64,000 nucleotides of DNA from assembly GCF_042433895.1 (NCBI RefSeq), contig NZ_JBHLUA010000027.1, positions 124,001-188,000 of the forward strand. The letters run 5' to 3'. Positions 42,862-52,445 of the stretch are shown one piece after another. This DNA comes from Mesonia maritima. Its GTDB lineage: Bacteria; Bacteroidota; Bacteroidia; Flavobacteriales; Flavobacteriaceae. The notes beneath the pieces are model-generated. The model searched no databases and was not told where the DNA came from. It worked only from the letters and a program-made list of their open reading frames with translations. A program made the translations under genes and the position numbers. How positions within the stretch are numbered: the first letter of the stretch is position 1; every line of letters starts with the position of its first letter.

Positions 42862-43788
42862 TTATGTAGTTTCCAAAGAACGTGATTTTTTTATTACTTT
42901 TTCTACAGGAACTATTAAATCTCTAATAATTTGTTCTCCCCTTTCATCTTGAATTAAGGCTACAACAATATATTTTCTACCGTCTTTACCCCAAACTAAC
43001 GCAGAATCTGCGTGGTAATTTCTCCAAGAACCAGACTTTCTAAATACACGTGCTTCTGGAGCAACTCTATCTAACGTGTTTACAAACTTGTGGTGCAAGT
43101 GAGAGTTTTCCATAATGTCTAACATTTGCTTAGATCTTTTTGGACTCACAAGGTTTCCGGTAATCATTTGGTAATAAAATCTACAAACTTGTTTAACAGT
43201 TGCCGCGTGACTTAAACCTTTCATAGGATCTGGATTTCTAGGTCCTGAGGCTGCATAACGCTTACCTACCCAAAGTCCGCCACCGTGATTTTCATCATAT
43301 AATTTATATTTCTTTCCGGTAAGAACATCTTCAATTTTTTTATAGCCAAGGCGATCAATCATACGTGTTGACGCGTGATTATCTGAACGACTAATCATTA
43401 ATTTTAGATCTCTTTTTACAGCTGGAGTTTCTTCAAGTTCACATTTTTCAATCGCGTCCATAGAAGCTAACAGAATGGCAATTTTAGGAAGACTTGCAGC
43501 ATACATCATTTCTTCACTGTTAATTCCAGCGTAATGAATATTCTCAAGATCGTTTAGATCTACAATTCCTACAGACATTCGTTTAGAATCGATTAACTTC
43601 TTCCATTGCGGATTACTATTAATTTCTTCTTCTAACAAAATTTGCATCGGATCGGTGCTAATTTCTTCTAGCGGTTGCAAATTTTGTAAATGTTCATCAA
43701 TCGGAAGAATACTTTGTTGTGCTGAAGTAACCACACTCATAAAAGCAATTCCAATAGTAAAGAAAATATTTAGCGGACGTTTTAACAT
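42862..43788 (-). CDS. Exported serine hydrolase of the class A beta-lactamase fold
   Basis: 308 residues with a signal peptide (MLKRPLNIFFTIGIAFMSVV, then TSAQ). The active-site triad is clear: SLPK in MMYAASLPKIAILL, SDN in MISRSDNHASTR and KSG in RVFRKSGSWRNYHAD. It is a second member of the fold within 4 kb, separated from the first by the NTT-HEAT gene. The omega-loop glutamate of true beta-lactamases was not seen, so peptidase or esterase activity is as likely. Same strand as the transporter gene, 22 bases upstream of it, so they probably share a message. Confidence 0.87.
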   Translation of the reverse strand: MLKRPLNIFFTIGIAFMSVVTSAQQSILPIDEHLQNLQPLEEISTDPMQILLEEEINSNPQWKKLIDSKRMSVGIVDLNDLENIHYAGINSEEMMYAASLPKIAILLASMDAIEKCELEETPAVKRDLKLMISRSDNHASTRMIDRLGYKKIEDVLTGKKYKLYDENHGGGLWVGKRYAASGPRNPDPMKGLSHAATVKQVCRFYYQMITGNLVSPKRSKQMLDIMENSHLHHKFVNTLDRVAPEARVFRKSGSWRNYHADSALVWGKDGRKYIVVALIQDERGEQIIRDLIVPVEKVIKKSRSLETT

Positions 43789-43993
43789 AAAATATATTTT
43801 GAGTTTTAAAGGTTCTTAATAATTTTTAAACTTTCTAAACTTATTAATCGTTAACAAACTGACTAACAGTTTTTAGAAATACACCTAATATAGTTCAAGA
43901 TTTATGCCATTAAGTAATTATTATGTTAAAATTTTAAAGTCTTAACATTTATTACTAAACGGAAATTTTCACTGATTATTGTAGTAGAAAAAA

Positions 43994-44803
43994 TTATTCT
44001 TTATAACTCCAACGTCGCATTTCGTTGAGTTCTTCTTGAATTTTCAATTCTTTTTCGGAAATAACTTTTAAAAAGGAAGGATGTTGCTCGATAGCAATTT
44101 CTAATTTTTCAATAATACTATCTACCGATTCATTTTCGTAATCGAATTCCAAAGGTTCTTTAATTACCATAGATTGAAGAATACCTCGCTTTTTAATTCT
44201 AATTCCTTTTTTATCGAACGAACGACGGAAACCATCGATTACAATAGGAACAACCACGGGTTTGTATTTTCTGATAATATGCGCGGTTCCTTTTCTAAGC
44301 GGTCGCCAAGGTTTTGTAGTTCCTTGCGGAAACGTAATAACCCAACCATCATCTAAAGCTTTACCAATGCTCGTAATATCGCTCATTTTTACTTGACGGT
44401 TCACTTCTTTTCCTTTTTCTCGCCACGTTCGTTCTACTGAAATTGAACCCGCGTAAGCTAAAATACGCGCCAACAAGCCAGATTTCATGGTTTCTTTTGC
44501 AGCAATATAATAGACGTTAAGCTTCGGTTTCCAAAGATAACTAACATTTTTAATGGAGTTTCCTCTACCGCTAAGACTCGCGTTAAACACGTGAAACATT
44601 GCCACTACATCTGCAAAATAAGTTTGATGATTAGAAACAAATAGGACGTTTTGTTCAGGAAGGTTTTTAATAATTTCTGAACCTTCAATTTTTAATTCAT
44701 TAAAACCACGGTAACGACGATGCGTCATTGCGCCTAATATTCTAATGAGCCATTTTTTTAAAAACAGTATATGTCCAAAAGGATTTTTTTTGAATAATCC
44801 CAT
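43994..44803 (-). CDS. plsC: 1-acyl-sn-glycerol-3-phosphate acyltransferase (PlsC family)
   Basis: 269 residues. The catalytic NHxxxxD is in VSNHQTYFADVV and the substrate-binding motif reads FPQGTTKPWR (usually FPEGT; the glutamate is a glutamine here). IVIDGFRR supplies the fourth block. The enzyme transfers an acyl chain to lysophosphatidic acid at the inner membrane. Several paralogues are usual in this family of organisms and this one may act on another acceptor such as an ornithine or glycine lipid. Confidence 0.87.
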   Translation of the reverse strand: MGLFKKNPFGHILFLKKWLIRILGAMTHRRYRGFNELKIEGSEIIKNLPEQNVLFVSNHQTYFADVVAMFHVFNASLSGRGNSIKNVSYLWKPKLNVYYIAAKETMKSGLLARILAYAGSISVERTWREKGKEVNRQVKMSDITSIGKALDDGWVITFPQGTTKPWRPLRKGTAHIIRKYKPVVVPIVIDGFRRSFDKKGIRIKKRGILQSMVIKEPLEFDYENESVDSIIEKLEIAIEQHPSFLKVISEKELKIQEELNEMRRWSYKE

Positions 44804-44849
44804 AAATTTTCTAAAATTTTAAAGCCGTCAAATATACGAATTTCAATTT

Positions 44850-45497
44850 TTAAAGTACCTGATTCAGCATAAGCTTTACTTCACTGAGCATCATTGCGGT
44901 AGCTCCCCACACAACATGACCGTTTAGTGAAAATGCGGGAACATTTACATTTGTTGCATACGATGTAGACAAGTTTTTTTCAATAAGGTTTGATTGGTCT
45001 AGAAAATCTTTAATTGAAATTTCTAAGATTTCTTCCACTTCACTTTCTTGTTTTACAAATTTTGGGGTTTCTTCTGTAATTCCTAAAAAAGGTTGTACCC
45101 AAAAATTAGAAGGCGGAATGTATATTTTTGTCAATTCTTTTAGCACCATAATTTTTTTTGGCTCCACTCCCACTTCCTCATAAGTTTCTCTAATTGCTGT
45201 TTCCTGTAAATTTTTATCAATTTTTTCAGCTCTTCCGCCGGGAAATCCTATTTGCGCAGAATGTACACCTTTATAGGTTTTTCTTAGAATGAGAACTAAA
45301 TGCGTATTTTCATTTCTATCAGGATAAAATAATGCCATAACGCCTGCCATTTTTGGAGAACGCTTTTCAATATCTATAGCAGCTAACTCATTTGTTCTAA
45401 ATTTTGGTGACATTTCGAGGTGCGCTTTTTCCCCAATAAGGTCAATTTTTTCTATTTTTGAAACAGATTTTTTAAATTCTGAAAATGTCATTTGCAA
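44850..45497 (-). CDS. CoA pyrophosphohydrolase-type Nudix hydrolase
   Basis: 215 residues. The Nudix helix is GGRAEKIDKNLQETAIRETY followed by EEVG, one residue longer in the loop as in CoA-type members. The segment upstream, LILRKTYKGVHSAQIGFPGG, is the NuCoA signature. The enzyme splits CoA or acyl-CoA into 3'-phospho-AMP and phosphopantetheine. Its start codon overlaps the start of the divergent cyclophilin gene by 13 bases, so both promoters lie inside the other's coding region. Confidence 0.92.
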   Translation of the reverse strand: MQMTFSEFKKSVSKIEKIDLIGEKAHLEMSPKFRTNELAAIDIEKRSPKMAGVMALFYPDRNENTHLVLILRKTYKGVHSAQIGFPGGRAEKIDKNLQETAIRETYEEVGVEPKKIMVLKELTKIYIPPSNFWVQPFLGITEETPKFVKQESEVEEILEISIKDFLDQSNLIEKNLSTSYATNVNVPAFSLNGHVVWGATAMMLSEVKLMLNQVL

Positions 45498-46240
45498 AAT
45501 ACCTTATTTACTTCCTTTTAATTATACCAATTGTTTCTAGTTGTGAAGATACTAAATCGAAAAAAACCGAGCAGCAAAATTCTATTACAAAATCTGTAAA
45601 AAAAGAACAAGCCAAGAAAGACGATAGTATTGTAAATAGCATTAAAATTCCTGCCGGTGGAACTAAAACCGAAGTGAACTTAAGAGAAATTGAATTTGTA
45701 GAACAAGAAGAATTAATTCCTTTTTTGGAAAAATACGGAGAGAACAATCCTGAAAATCTCGTGTTAATTTCTACTTCATTTGGCGATATTAAAGTAAGAC
45801 TTTTTAACGATACACCTTTGCATCGCGCTAATTTTATTCGGTTGGTAAAAATGGGCTATTTTAATACTACTTTTTTTCATAGAGTCGCCAAAGATTTTGT
45901 AATTCAAGGTGGAAATAGCGATCGCGTTGCCACAACAAAAGTGAGAAATCGCGTAGGTTCTTTTTTAATTCCGAGTGAATTTAGTAATCAACACAAACAT
46001 AATCGCGGAGCGTTTTCAGCCGCAAAATATGCAGAGCAAAATGTGAGTAAAGCTTCTTCTCCGTTTGAATTTTTTATTGTGCAAAGCCAGCGTGGCGCAC
46101 ATCATTTAGATAACGATCATACCGTTTTTGGAGAAGTTATTAGCGGAATGGACGTAGTCGATAAAATTGCCCAAGTCGAAGTTGACGATAAAGAATGGCC
46201 GCGCGAAAATGTGGAGATGAAAATTAAGATTCTGGATTAA
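45485..46240 (+). CDS. Lipoprotein peptidyl-prolyl isomerase (cyclophilin)
   Basis: 251 residues. A lipoprotein signal (MSFAKYLIYFLLIIPIVSSC) leads into a lysine-rich linker and a cyclophilin domain from about 95: LVLISTSFGDIKVRLFNDTP, the active-site arginine in TTFFHRVAKDFVIQGGNSD, and HTVFGEVISGMDVVDKIAQV. It helps periplasmic or outer-membrane proteins fold. The gene overlaps its divergent neighbour at the start and the convergent TRIC gene by 17 bases at the end. Confidence 0.93.
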   Translation: MSFAKYLIYFLLIIPIVSSCEDTKSKKTEQQNSITKSVKKEQAKKDDSIVNSIKIPAGGTKTEVNLREIEFVEQEELIPFLEKYGENNPENLVLISTSFGDIKVRLFNDTPLHRANFIRLVKMGYFNTTFFHRVAKDFVIQGGNSDRVATTKVRNRVGSFLIPSEFSNQHKHNRGAFSAAKYAEQNVSKASSPFEFFIVQSQRGAHHLDNDHTVFGEVISGMDVVDKIAQVEVDDKEWPRENVEMKIKILD

Positions 46241-46850
46241 TTTCTTCATTTTTATAAATGGAAGGCAATTGTAAATTAAAATAGACCGCAAGCGAACGTA
46301 CTAAAATGACTACAATCCCGGAGGAAATAAAAATTATACTCTCCACAAAACCGAATTGCAATAACACAAAATAGGTGATTCCGCCTAAAATACAGGCGGT
46401 AGCATAAATTTCTTTTCTAAAAATAACCGGAATATCGTTGCATAAAATATCACGAATTACACCGCCAAAACAAGCAGTTGTAGTTCCTAAAGCTATGCAA
46501 ACAATTGGCGATAAATCTGCGGCAAGTCCTTTTTCAATTCCTAAAACGGTGTATAAACCAATCCCAATGGTATCAAACAAAAATAAAGATCGCCTAAAGT
46601 AACTTAATTTTTTTCTGAAAATAACAGCTAAAATCGTAGTCCCGATAATTACATAAACGTAAGTCATATTGCGTAACCAAGCTACTGGCGTTCCTATTAA
46701 TAAATCGCGTAACGTTCCGCCACCAACCGAGGTTACAAAAGCAATTATTAAAATTCCGAAAGCGTCCATTCGTTTTTTTAACGAACTCAACACGCCCGAA
46801 ATTGAAAAGGCAACTACTCCTAAAATGTCAACTAATAATACATAATCCAT
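46224..46850 (-). CDS. Trimeric intracellular cation channel family protein
   Basis: 208 residues, seven hydrophobic helices in two similar halves. Each half carries the family glycine-rich signature: ITSVGGGTLRDLL-like wording in FVTSVGGGTLRDLLIGTPVA and CFGGVIRDILCNDIPVIF. These bacterial TRIC/YicG-type proteins form potassium- or sodium-permeable trimers, with possible additional substrates. It directly follows the RDD gene (no gap), so the two are likely co-transcribed. Confidence 0.92.
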   Translation of the reverse strand: MDYVLLVDILGVVAFSISGVLSSLKKRMDAFGILIIAFVTSVGGGTLRDLLIGTPVAWLRNMTYVYVIIGTTILAVIFRKKLSYFRRSLFLFDTIGIGLYTVLGIEKGLAADLSPIVCIALGTTTACFGGVIRDILCNDIPVIFRKEIYATACILGGITYFVLLQFGFVESIIFISSGIVVILVRSLAVYFNLQLPSIYKNEEINPES

Positions 46851-47567
46851 CTATTGCTGCGTATAAAAATTATAATCGGTAATTACTTTTTCTACAAAAG
46901 CCAAAGGTCGTTCTTTTGGTTCAACTTCCATAACTTCAGCAATACGCTTTGAAAGTGATAAAATTACAGCATGGTTACTGTCAAATTTTGCTTTACGATA
47001 CATTTGTTTTATTTGCTGAATCTCGCGATCTGAAAATACTCTTACTTGTGGATATTCAGGTTGGTAATTTTCAGGAAGATCTACCAATAAGGTTTGATGA
47101 AGTGAAATTTGTTCTTTTTCAGAAATTACGGTTGTTTTTGCAGCTAAATCGCCTAATCGTTGCCCTTTTCCATTTAATAAAATAGTGACTACCGCAATAC
47201 TTCCGCTACATAAAGTAATATCTATAAAACGCAACAACCACCGAATTATATAAGCCGAAAAAGACGGTGTTGAACCATCGATTTTTACGACTCTAATTTT
47301 TAAAGCGGCTTTTCCTAGCGATCTTCCGTTCCAAAAAATTTCGAATAATAAATGATATAAAAACGGCGGAAGCCCAAAAACCAATAATAAAAGCCAAGTT
47401 TCGTTTTGAATGGTTTCAAGTAATGCTACCATTACAAAAAGCATCATTAATTCGTAAGCTATGATAATTAATGCATCTACTAAATAAGCGAGCAAACGAT
47501 CGCCCAAACTGGCAACATTTTGTTGAATTCTGACATTTTGAGCGGTTTCTATTTGAAAATTATCCAT
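46851..47567 (-). CDS. RDD-family membrane protein
   Basis: 238 residues. The RDD domain occupies the first 135 residues: RLLAYLVDALIIIAY, EIFWNGRSLGKAALKIRVV and FSAYIIRWLLRFIDI contain the arginine and two aspartates that name the family, across three membrane helices. The soluble C-terminal 100 residues are extra. The protein is divergent from the SpoIIM-like gene that opens the MoxR/DUF58 cluster, an arrangement found across Bacteroidetes, which suggests functional linkage. The molecular role is not established. Confidence 0.9.
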   Translation of the reverse strand: MDNFQIETAQNVRIQQNVASLGDRLLAYLVDALIIIAYELMMLFVMVALLETIQNETWLLLLVFGLPPFLYHLLFEIFWNGRSLGKAALKIRVVKIDGSTPSFSAYIIRWLLRFIDITLCSGSIAVVTILLNGKGQRLGDLAAKTTVISEKEQISLHQTLLVDLPENYQPEYPQVRVFSDREIQQIKQMYRKAKFDSNHAVILSLSKRIAEVMEVEPKERPLAFVEKVITDYNFYTQQ

Positions 47568-47607
47568 TAATATGTTTCTTTGGGAATCGAAATTTTTACG
47601 TAAAAAT

Positions 47608-48579
47608 ATGCGCGAAGCAGCTTTTGTGAAGCAAAATAAGGATAAATGGTTAAAATTTGAAAATGTTATTTCGAATAAAATTCAAATTTCACCAGATGAA
47701 CTCTCTGCGCTTTACTTAGAAGTGACCGATCATTTAAGCTACGCCCAGACTTTTTATCCGAAAAGTGAAACGCTTCGCTATTTAAATTCGCTTTCTTCTA
47801 AGGCGCATCAAAAAATTTATAAAACTAAAAAAGAGTCGCGCAAACGCTTTATTACCTTTTTTACGCATGAATTTCCGCTAAGTTTTTATCAGTATCAAAA
47901 ACAATTGTTACTTTCTTTTCTTGTGTTTTTATTATTTGCCGTTATAGGCGCTTATTCTGCTTCGCAAGATGGAGAATTTGTTCGGGCTATTTTAGGCGAT
48001 GCTTACGTAAATATGACGCTGGAAAATATTGAAAATAATGACCCAATGGCGGTTTATAAGGAAGCTAGCGAAATGAATATGTTTATGGGAATTACCATTA
48101 ACAATATAAAAGTAGCGCTTCTTGCTTTTACGTTCGGCATTTTATTAGGCGTAGGAACAATTTTTATGATGATGCAAAATGGAATTATGTTGGGTTCTTT
48201 TCAGTACTTTTTTTATGAAAAAGAAATGCTTTGGGAATCTGCTAGAACCATTTGGATTCACGGAACGATAGAAATTTCTGCTATAGTTGTTGCGGGTTGT
48301 GCCGGTTTAGTAGTGGGAAAAAGTATTTTATTTCCGCAAACATTTACACGATTAGAATCGTTCGTTCGTGGAACAAAAAACGGACTTAAAATTGTATTAA
48401 GTACCGTTCCTTTATTTATTATCGCCGGTTTTTTGGAAGGTGTTGTAACACGTCACACGGAAATGCCCGATTGGCTGGCAATTTTTATCATCAGTATTTC
48501 TTTAGCTTTTATATTATTTTATTACGTCTTTTATCCTCGTTATCTCTATAAAAAATCTCAACCCAATGGAACAAACTAA
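47608..48579 (+). CDS. SpoIIM/DUF95-like membrane protein
   Basis: About 323 residues from the ATG at 47608 (MREAAFVKQNKDKWLKFENV), preferred over one 36 bases earlier because relatives begin in this way. A soluble N-terminal helical part (about 1-100) is followed by the stage II sporulation M-like membrane domain with helices near 103, 180, 205, 240, 275 and 300 and the motif GITINNIKVALLAFTFGILL. First gene of a seven-gene plus-strand cluster ending with DUF58. Confidence 0.9.
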   Translation: MREAAFVKQNKDKWLKFENVISNKIQISPDELSALYLEVTDHLSYAQTFYPKSETLRYLNSLSSKAHQKIYKTKKESRKRFITFFTHEFPLSFYQYQKQLLLSFLVFLLFAVIGAYSASQDGEFVRAILGDAYVNMTLENIENNDPMAVYKEASEMNMFMGITINNIKVALLAFTFGILLGVGTIFMMMQNGIMLGSFQYFFYEKEMLWESARTIWIHGTIEISAIVVAGCAGLVVGKSILFPQTFTRLESFVRGTKNGLKIVLSTVPLFIIAGFLEGVVTRHTEMPDWLAIFIISISLAFILFYYVFYPRYLYKKSQPNGTN

Positions 48580-49462
48580 CTATATCAATTTTAAAAAAGA
48601 ACGTGAATTAGGTGAAGTTATTAGTGACACCTTCGCTTTTATTCGACAGAATTATAAAGTGCTTTTTCAAATTTATACAAAAGTGCTTTGGCCGGTACTT
48701 TTACTAATGCTTTTAGCGATTTGTTACTATACGTATATTACTCTTAACTTGGGTGAAGATATTATGTCTTTATCGGGATCTACCAACCCTAGTTCAGGAA
48801 TGTTTAGCGCTTTTTCCGGAATATTTCTTGCCAGTTTCGTCTTGTTAATCGCGAGCTGGTTTTATTATACGTTTTTATATGGTTCTTACCAATACGCGGT
48901 AAATTCTTACATTGAAAACAATGGTGAAATAAAAATTGATGAAGTTAAAGAAGGACTAAAACAAAACTGGTCAAGTTTTCTTGGGGCAAGTTTCTTAGCT
49001 GGCCTATTAACTTTTATTGGCGCTATTATGTGTTTAGTTCCTGGAATTTATGTAATGGTTCCGTTTACATTGCTTTATTCTATTATGGTATTTTATAAGA
49101 TGGGCGTTTCAGAATCTATTACGTATAGTTTTTCTCTTATTAAAAATAACTGGTGGATCACGTTTTTTACCATTATTGTGATTTCAATTATTTACTTTAT
49201 AATTACGTACGTTTTCAACTTACCGGCAATTATCTACACGTTGGTAAAATCATTAGTTTATTCGCAGGAAGGAAATCTCGCAGATCCTAGTTTTGCTTTT
49301 GATTGGGTTTATTTAACATTGTCTGCTTTATCTAGTGTCGTACAATATTTATTGTATCCTATTATAATTATTGCTACTGTTTTTATTTTCTTCAATTTAG
49401 ATGAAAAAAAGAATCAAACCGGAACTTATGAAGCGATCGATTCATTAGGAAAAAAGGATTAA
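48566..49462 (+). CDS. Multi-helix membrane protein of the MoxR/DUF58 cluster
   Basis: 298 residues, overlapping the previous gene by 14 bases. Six hydrophobic helices at about 35-55, 78-100, 136-160, 165-182, 203-230 and 252-275. The start INFKKERELGEVISDTFAFI is conserved in related clusters. No enzyme motif. It probably acts with the neighbouring membrane proteins, since the gene order is conserved in Flavobacteria. Confidence 0.82.
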   Translation: MEQTNYINFKKERELGEVISDTFAFIRQNYKVLFQIYTKVLWPVLLLMLLAICYYTYITLNLGEDIMSLSGSTNPSSGMFSAFSGIFLASFVLLIASWFYYTFLYGSYQYAVNSYIENNGEIKIDEVKEGLKQNWSSFLGASFLAGLLTFIGAIMCLVPGIYVMVPFTLLYSIMVFYKMGVSESITYSFSLIKNNWWITFFTIIVISIIYFIITYVFNLPAIIYTLVKSLVYSQEGNLADPSFAFDWVYLTLSALSSVVQYLLYPIIIIATVFIFFNLDEKKNQTGTYEAIDSLGKKD

Positions 49463-49465
49463 TTC

Positions 49466-50233
49466 ATGCGGATTTATTTTCTGAGTTTTTTATTCATTCT
49501 TCTTTCCTTCTCCAGTAAAGGGCAAGATTCGCTTACTGTTGAAAAAACCGTTCCGAAAGAAATTTCTTACGATCGGCAACAAAATTTGCAGCCCGTAAAA
49601 TTTAATGAAGAAAAGTTAGAAGAATATAAAAATGAAGATGAATTCGATTACCTAAACCAAAATACTGAATTAAATTGGTGGCAAAAATTTAAAAACTGGC
49701 TCGGAAATTTATGGCAATCATTTATCCATTGGCTCGTAGGCGATTATAAACCAGGAAGCTTTATTGCTAATTTTATACAAATTGCCCCTTATCTTATAAT
49801 CGGTTTAATTTTAGGCTTAATTATTTGGCTATTTATTCGGTTAAATCCTGCGATGCGTTTCACGAAAAAAGGAAGTAAACCCGAAGTTTTTCTTTCTGAA
49901 GAAGAACGCATTATTGCTGAACAAGACATTCCGACTTTGATTAAAGAAGCCTTACAAGAAAAAAATTACAGATTAGCCATTCGGTATTATTATTTACTGA
50001 TTTTAAAGGAATTAAAAGAGAAAAAAATTATAGATTATCAATATCAAAAAACCAATCAAGAATATTTAACTGAAATTGAAACTTCAAGTTTACGAAGCGA
50101 TTTCAATCAGATAACGCGTTTATACGATTTTATTTGGTACGGAAGTTTTCCCGTAAACGAACACGATTACAGCGTTGCAGCAAAAGTTTTTCGGCATATG
50201 GAAGAACAATTAAAACAGCAATCGAATGAGTAA
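49466..50233 (+). CDS. DUF4129-containing membrane protein
   Basis: 255 residues. A cleavable signal or first helix (MRIYFLSFLFILLSFSSKGQ), a tryptophan-rich segment (NWWQKFKNWLGNLWQSFIHW), a membrane helix at about 108-128, then a soluble DUF4129-like domain (YRLAIRYYYLLILKELKEKK, then FPVNEHDYSVAAKVF). It overlaps the next gene by eight bases. DUF4129 proteins accompany MoxR/DUF58 genes and are otherwise uncharacterised. Confidence 0.88.
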   Translation: MRIYFLSFLFILLSFSSKGQDSLTVEKTVPKEISYDRQQNLQPVKFNEEKLEEYKNEDEFDYLNQNTELNWWQKFKNWLGNLWQSFIHWLVGDYKPGSFIANFIQIAPYLIIGLILGLIIWLFIRLNPAMRFTKKGSKPEVFLSEEERIIAEQDIPTLIKEALQEKNYRLAIRYYYLLILKELKEKKIIDYQYQKTNQEYLTEIETSSLRSDFNQITRLYDFIWYGSFPVNEHDYSVAAKVFRHMEEQLKQQSNE

Positions 50234-51431
50234 AAACTATAAAATTACACTCGGCTCGCTTATTTTGTTGCTCGCGCTTTTGGTTTATTTTGAAGCAAGT
50301 AAACCCGAACCCGTCAATTGGTTTCCTTCGTATTCAGAAAACGATAAAATTCCGCTAGGAACCTATGTTTTTTACGAAAATCTTTCAGAAAAAGCGGACG
50401 ATTTACGTCCGATGGAAAAACCGCCATATACCTATTTAAATGACAGTTTAGAAAAAGGAACTTATTTTTTCATTTCCCACAGTTTATATTTTGATAATGC
50501 TGAATTAAACGAATTATTAAATTGGGTTTCTACAGGAAATACAGTATTTCTCGCCGCAAATGATTTTAAAGGAAAACTACTCGACACTTTACATATTGAA
50601 CAACGCGCACGTGTTCAAACTAGCGATTTAGAAAGTCACCCACATTTTAATTTGGTAAATCCTGATTTAAAAAACGCTGAAGCATTTGAATTTTCGCATG
50701 ATAAAAATTTTATGTTTTTCCGTGAAATCGACACCGCTTCGCAAACCGTTTTAGGCGTTGGAAATTTAAAAGATGAAGACCAAAATGTTATAAAAAAACC
50801 GCTGGTTAATTTTATAAAAGCGCCTTTTGGAGAAGGGAAAATTTACCTGCATTCTTCACCGGAAGTTTTCAGCAATTATTTTCTTCTAACGGAAAAAAAT
50901 TATCAATACACCGAAAATTTATTGGCTTATCTCGATTTAAAGCAACCACTTTTTTGGGATAAAAATTACAAGCTAGGAAAAACCATTCATACTTCGCCAC
51001 TTTATATTTTATTGAACAGTAAATATTTAAAATGGGCGTATTATTTTACAATTATCGGGGTAATTTTATTCATCCTTTTTGAAGGAAAACGCAAACAAAA
51101 AAGCATAAAAGTCGTTAAGCCATTAAAAAACCAAACCTACGATTATACCCGAACTATCGCAGGAATGTATCTCGATAAAAAAGATCATAAAGCAATAGCT
51201 GACAAACAAATTGACTATTTTTTATATTTTATACGAACAAAATTACGAACCGATACGCATCAACTCGATCAAGATTTTTATAACACGCTTGCTGAACGAA
51301 CAAATTATACGGTAGAAGAAGTAGAATCACTTTTTCAGTATATAATTAACATTCAACAGCAAAAGCAAATCACTAAAAATGAATTGATTGAATTGAATAA
51401 AAAAATTACTTCATTTAAAAAGAACGCCTAA
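50226..51431 (+). CDS. DUF4350-containing membrane protein
   Basis: 401 residues. One N-terminal helix (ITLGSLILLLALLVYFEA), an exported DUF4350 domain to about 265 (SYSENDKIPLGTYVFYENLS, GEGKIYLHSSPEVFSNYFLL), a second helix at about 270-287, and a cytoplasmic helical tail. Overlap with the previous gene and a one-base overlap with the MoxR ATPase gene point to strict co-expression. Confidence 0.88.
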   Translation: MSKNYKITLGSLILLLALLVYFEASKPEPVNWFPSYSENDKIPLGTYVFYENLSEKADDLRPMEKPPYTYLNDSLEKGTYFFISHSLYFDNAELNELLNWVSTGNTVFLAANDFKGKLLDTLHIEQRARVQTSDLESHPHFNLVNPDLKNAEAFEFSHDKNFMFFREIDTASQTVLGVGNLKDEDQNVIKKPLVNFIKAPFGEGKIYLHSSPEVFSNYFLLTEKNYQYTENLLAYLDLKQPLFWDKNYKLGKTIHTSPLYILLNSKYLKWAYYFTIIGVILFILFEGKRKQKSIKVVKPLKNQTYDYTRTIAGMYLDKKDHKAIADKQIDYFLYFIRTKLRTDTHQLDQDFYNTLAERTNYTVEEVESLFQYIINIQQQKQITKNELIELNKKITSFKKNA

Positions 51432-52444
51432 TGGAACAAGAACATAACAATACAGCTGAAAATTCTTCAGAAGAAAATTTAAATTTCAATAATCGAATTC
51501 CGCTTGACGATTTAAAAAATTCAGTTGAACGTTTAAAAACCCAACTTGCCAAAGTAATTGTAGGACAAGAAAATTTTGTAGAATTATTAATTGTAGGTTT
51601 ATTAGCAAATGGTCACGTTTTAATTGAAGGCGTTCCGGGAATTGCCAAAACCGTAACCGCAAAACTTTTCGCTAAATCTATAAAAACAGATTTTAGTAGA
51701 ATTCAGTTTACGCCCGATTTAATGCCAAGCGATGTTTTAGGAACTTCCATTTTAAATAATTCTTCTGAATTTGAATTTAAACCGGGTCCTATTTTTTCTA
51801 ACATCGTTTTAATTGATGAAATAAACCGTGCTCCGGCAAAAACGCAAGCTGCTTTATTTGAAGTAATGGAAGAACGCCAAATTACCATCGATGGAAACGA
51901 GTATAAAATGGATCCGCCATTTATGGTATTGGCAACGCAAAACCCGATTGAACAAGAAGGAACGTACGCGTTACCCGAAGCGCAATTAGACCGTTTTATT
52001 TTTAAAATTAAAGTAGATTATCCTTCGCTAGAAGATGAAGTAAAAATTTTGCAAAGTCATCATGAACGCAAAGAAATAAAACCAACCGAAGTTATTGAAC
52101 CGGTTTTATCACCAGAAATTCTCAACAAGTTTAGAACACAACTACACGAAATTGTAATTGAAGAAAAAATTGTAAATTATATTGCGCAAATTGTAACCAA
52201 AACCAGAAATCATCCGCATTTATTTTTGGGCGGTTCGCCGAGAGCTTCCATTGCGATTATGAATGCCGCCAAAGCTTATGCTGCCATTAACGGACGTGAT
52301 TTTGTAATTCCGGAAGATGTAAAGAAATCGTTGAATCCTGTTTTAGGACATCGAATTATTTTATCGCCAGAACGGGAAATGGAAGGGATGAAAACGGAAG
52401 ATGTTATTGAAATGATTACCAAATCTATTGAAATTCCGCGTTAA
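51431..52444 (+). CDS. MoxR-family AAA+ ATPase
   Basis: 337 residues. Walker A is GVPGIAKTVTAK and Walker B is VLIDEINRAPAKTQAALFEV; sensor 1 is VLATQNPIEQEGTYALPEAQ and the arginine finger region is LDRFIFKIKV. The C-terminal lid carries GGSPRASIAIMNAAKAYAAI. MoxR ATPases are chaperone-like and usually work with the DUF58 protein encoded next to them to assemble or activate membrane or secreted complexes. The target here is unknown. Confidence 0.94.
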   Translation: MEQEHNNTAENSSEENLNFNNRIPLDDLKNSVERLKTQLAKVIVGQENFVELLIVGLLANGHVLIEGVPGIAKTVTAKLFAKSIKTDFSRIQFTPDLMPSDVLGTSILNNSSEFEFKPGPIFSNIVLIDEINRAPAKTQAALFEVMEERQITIDGNEYKMDPPFMVLATQNPIEQEGTYALPEAQLDRFIFKIKVDYPSLEDEVKILQSHHERKEIKPTEVIEPVLSPEILNKFRTQLHEIVIEEKIVNYIAQIVTKTRNHPHLFLGGSPRASIAIMNAAKAYAAINGRDFVIPEDVKKSLNPVLGHRIILSPEREMEGMKTEDVIEMITKSIEIPR

Positions 52445-52445
52445 C

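Noticed and set aside
38752..43788. Antibiotic-resistance beta-lactamase genes
   Set aside because: The triads fit the fold, but insertions, no clear omega-loop glutamate and the envelope-gene setting argue for housekeeping hydrolases.
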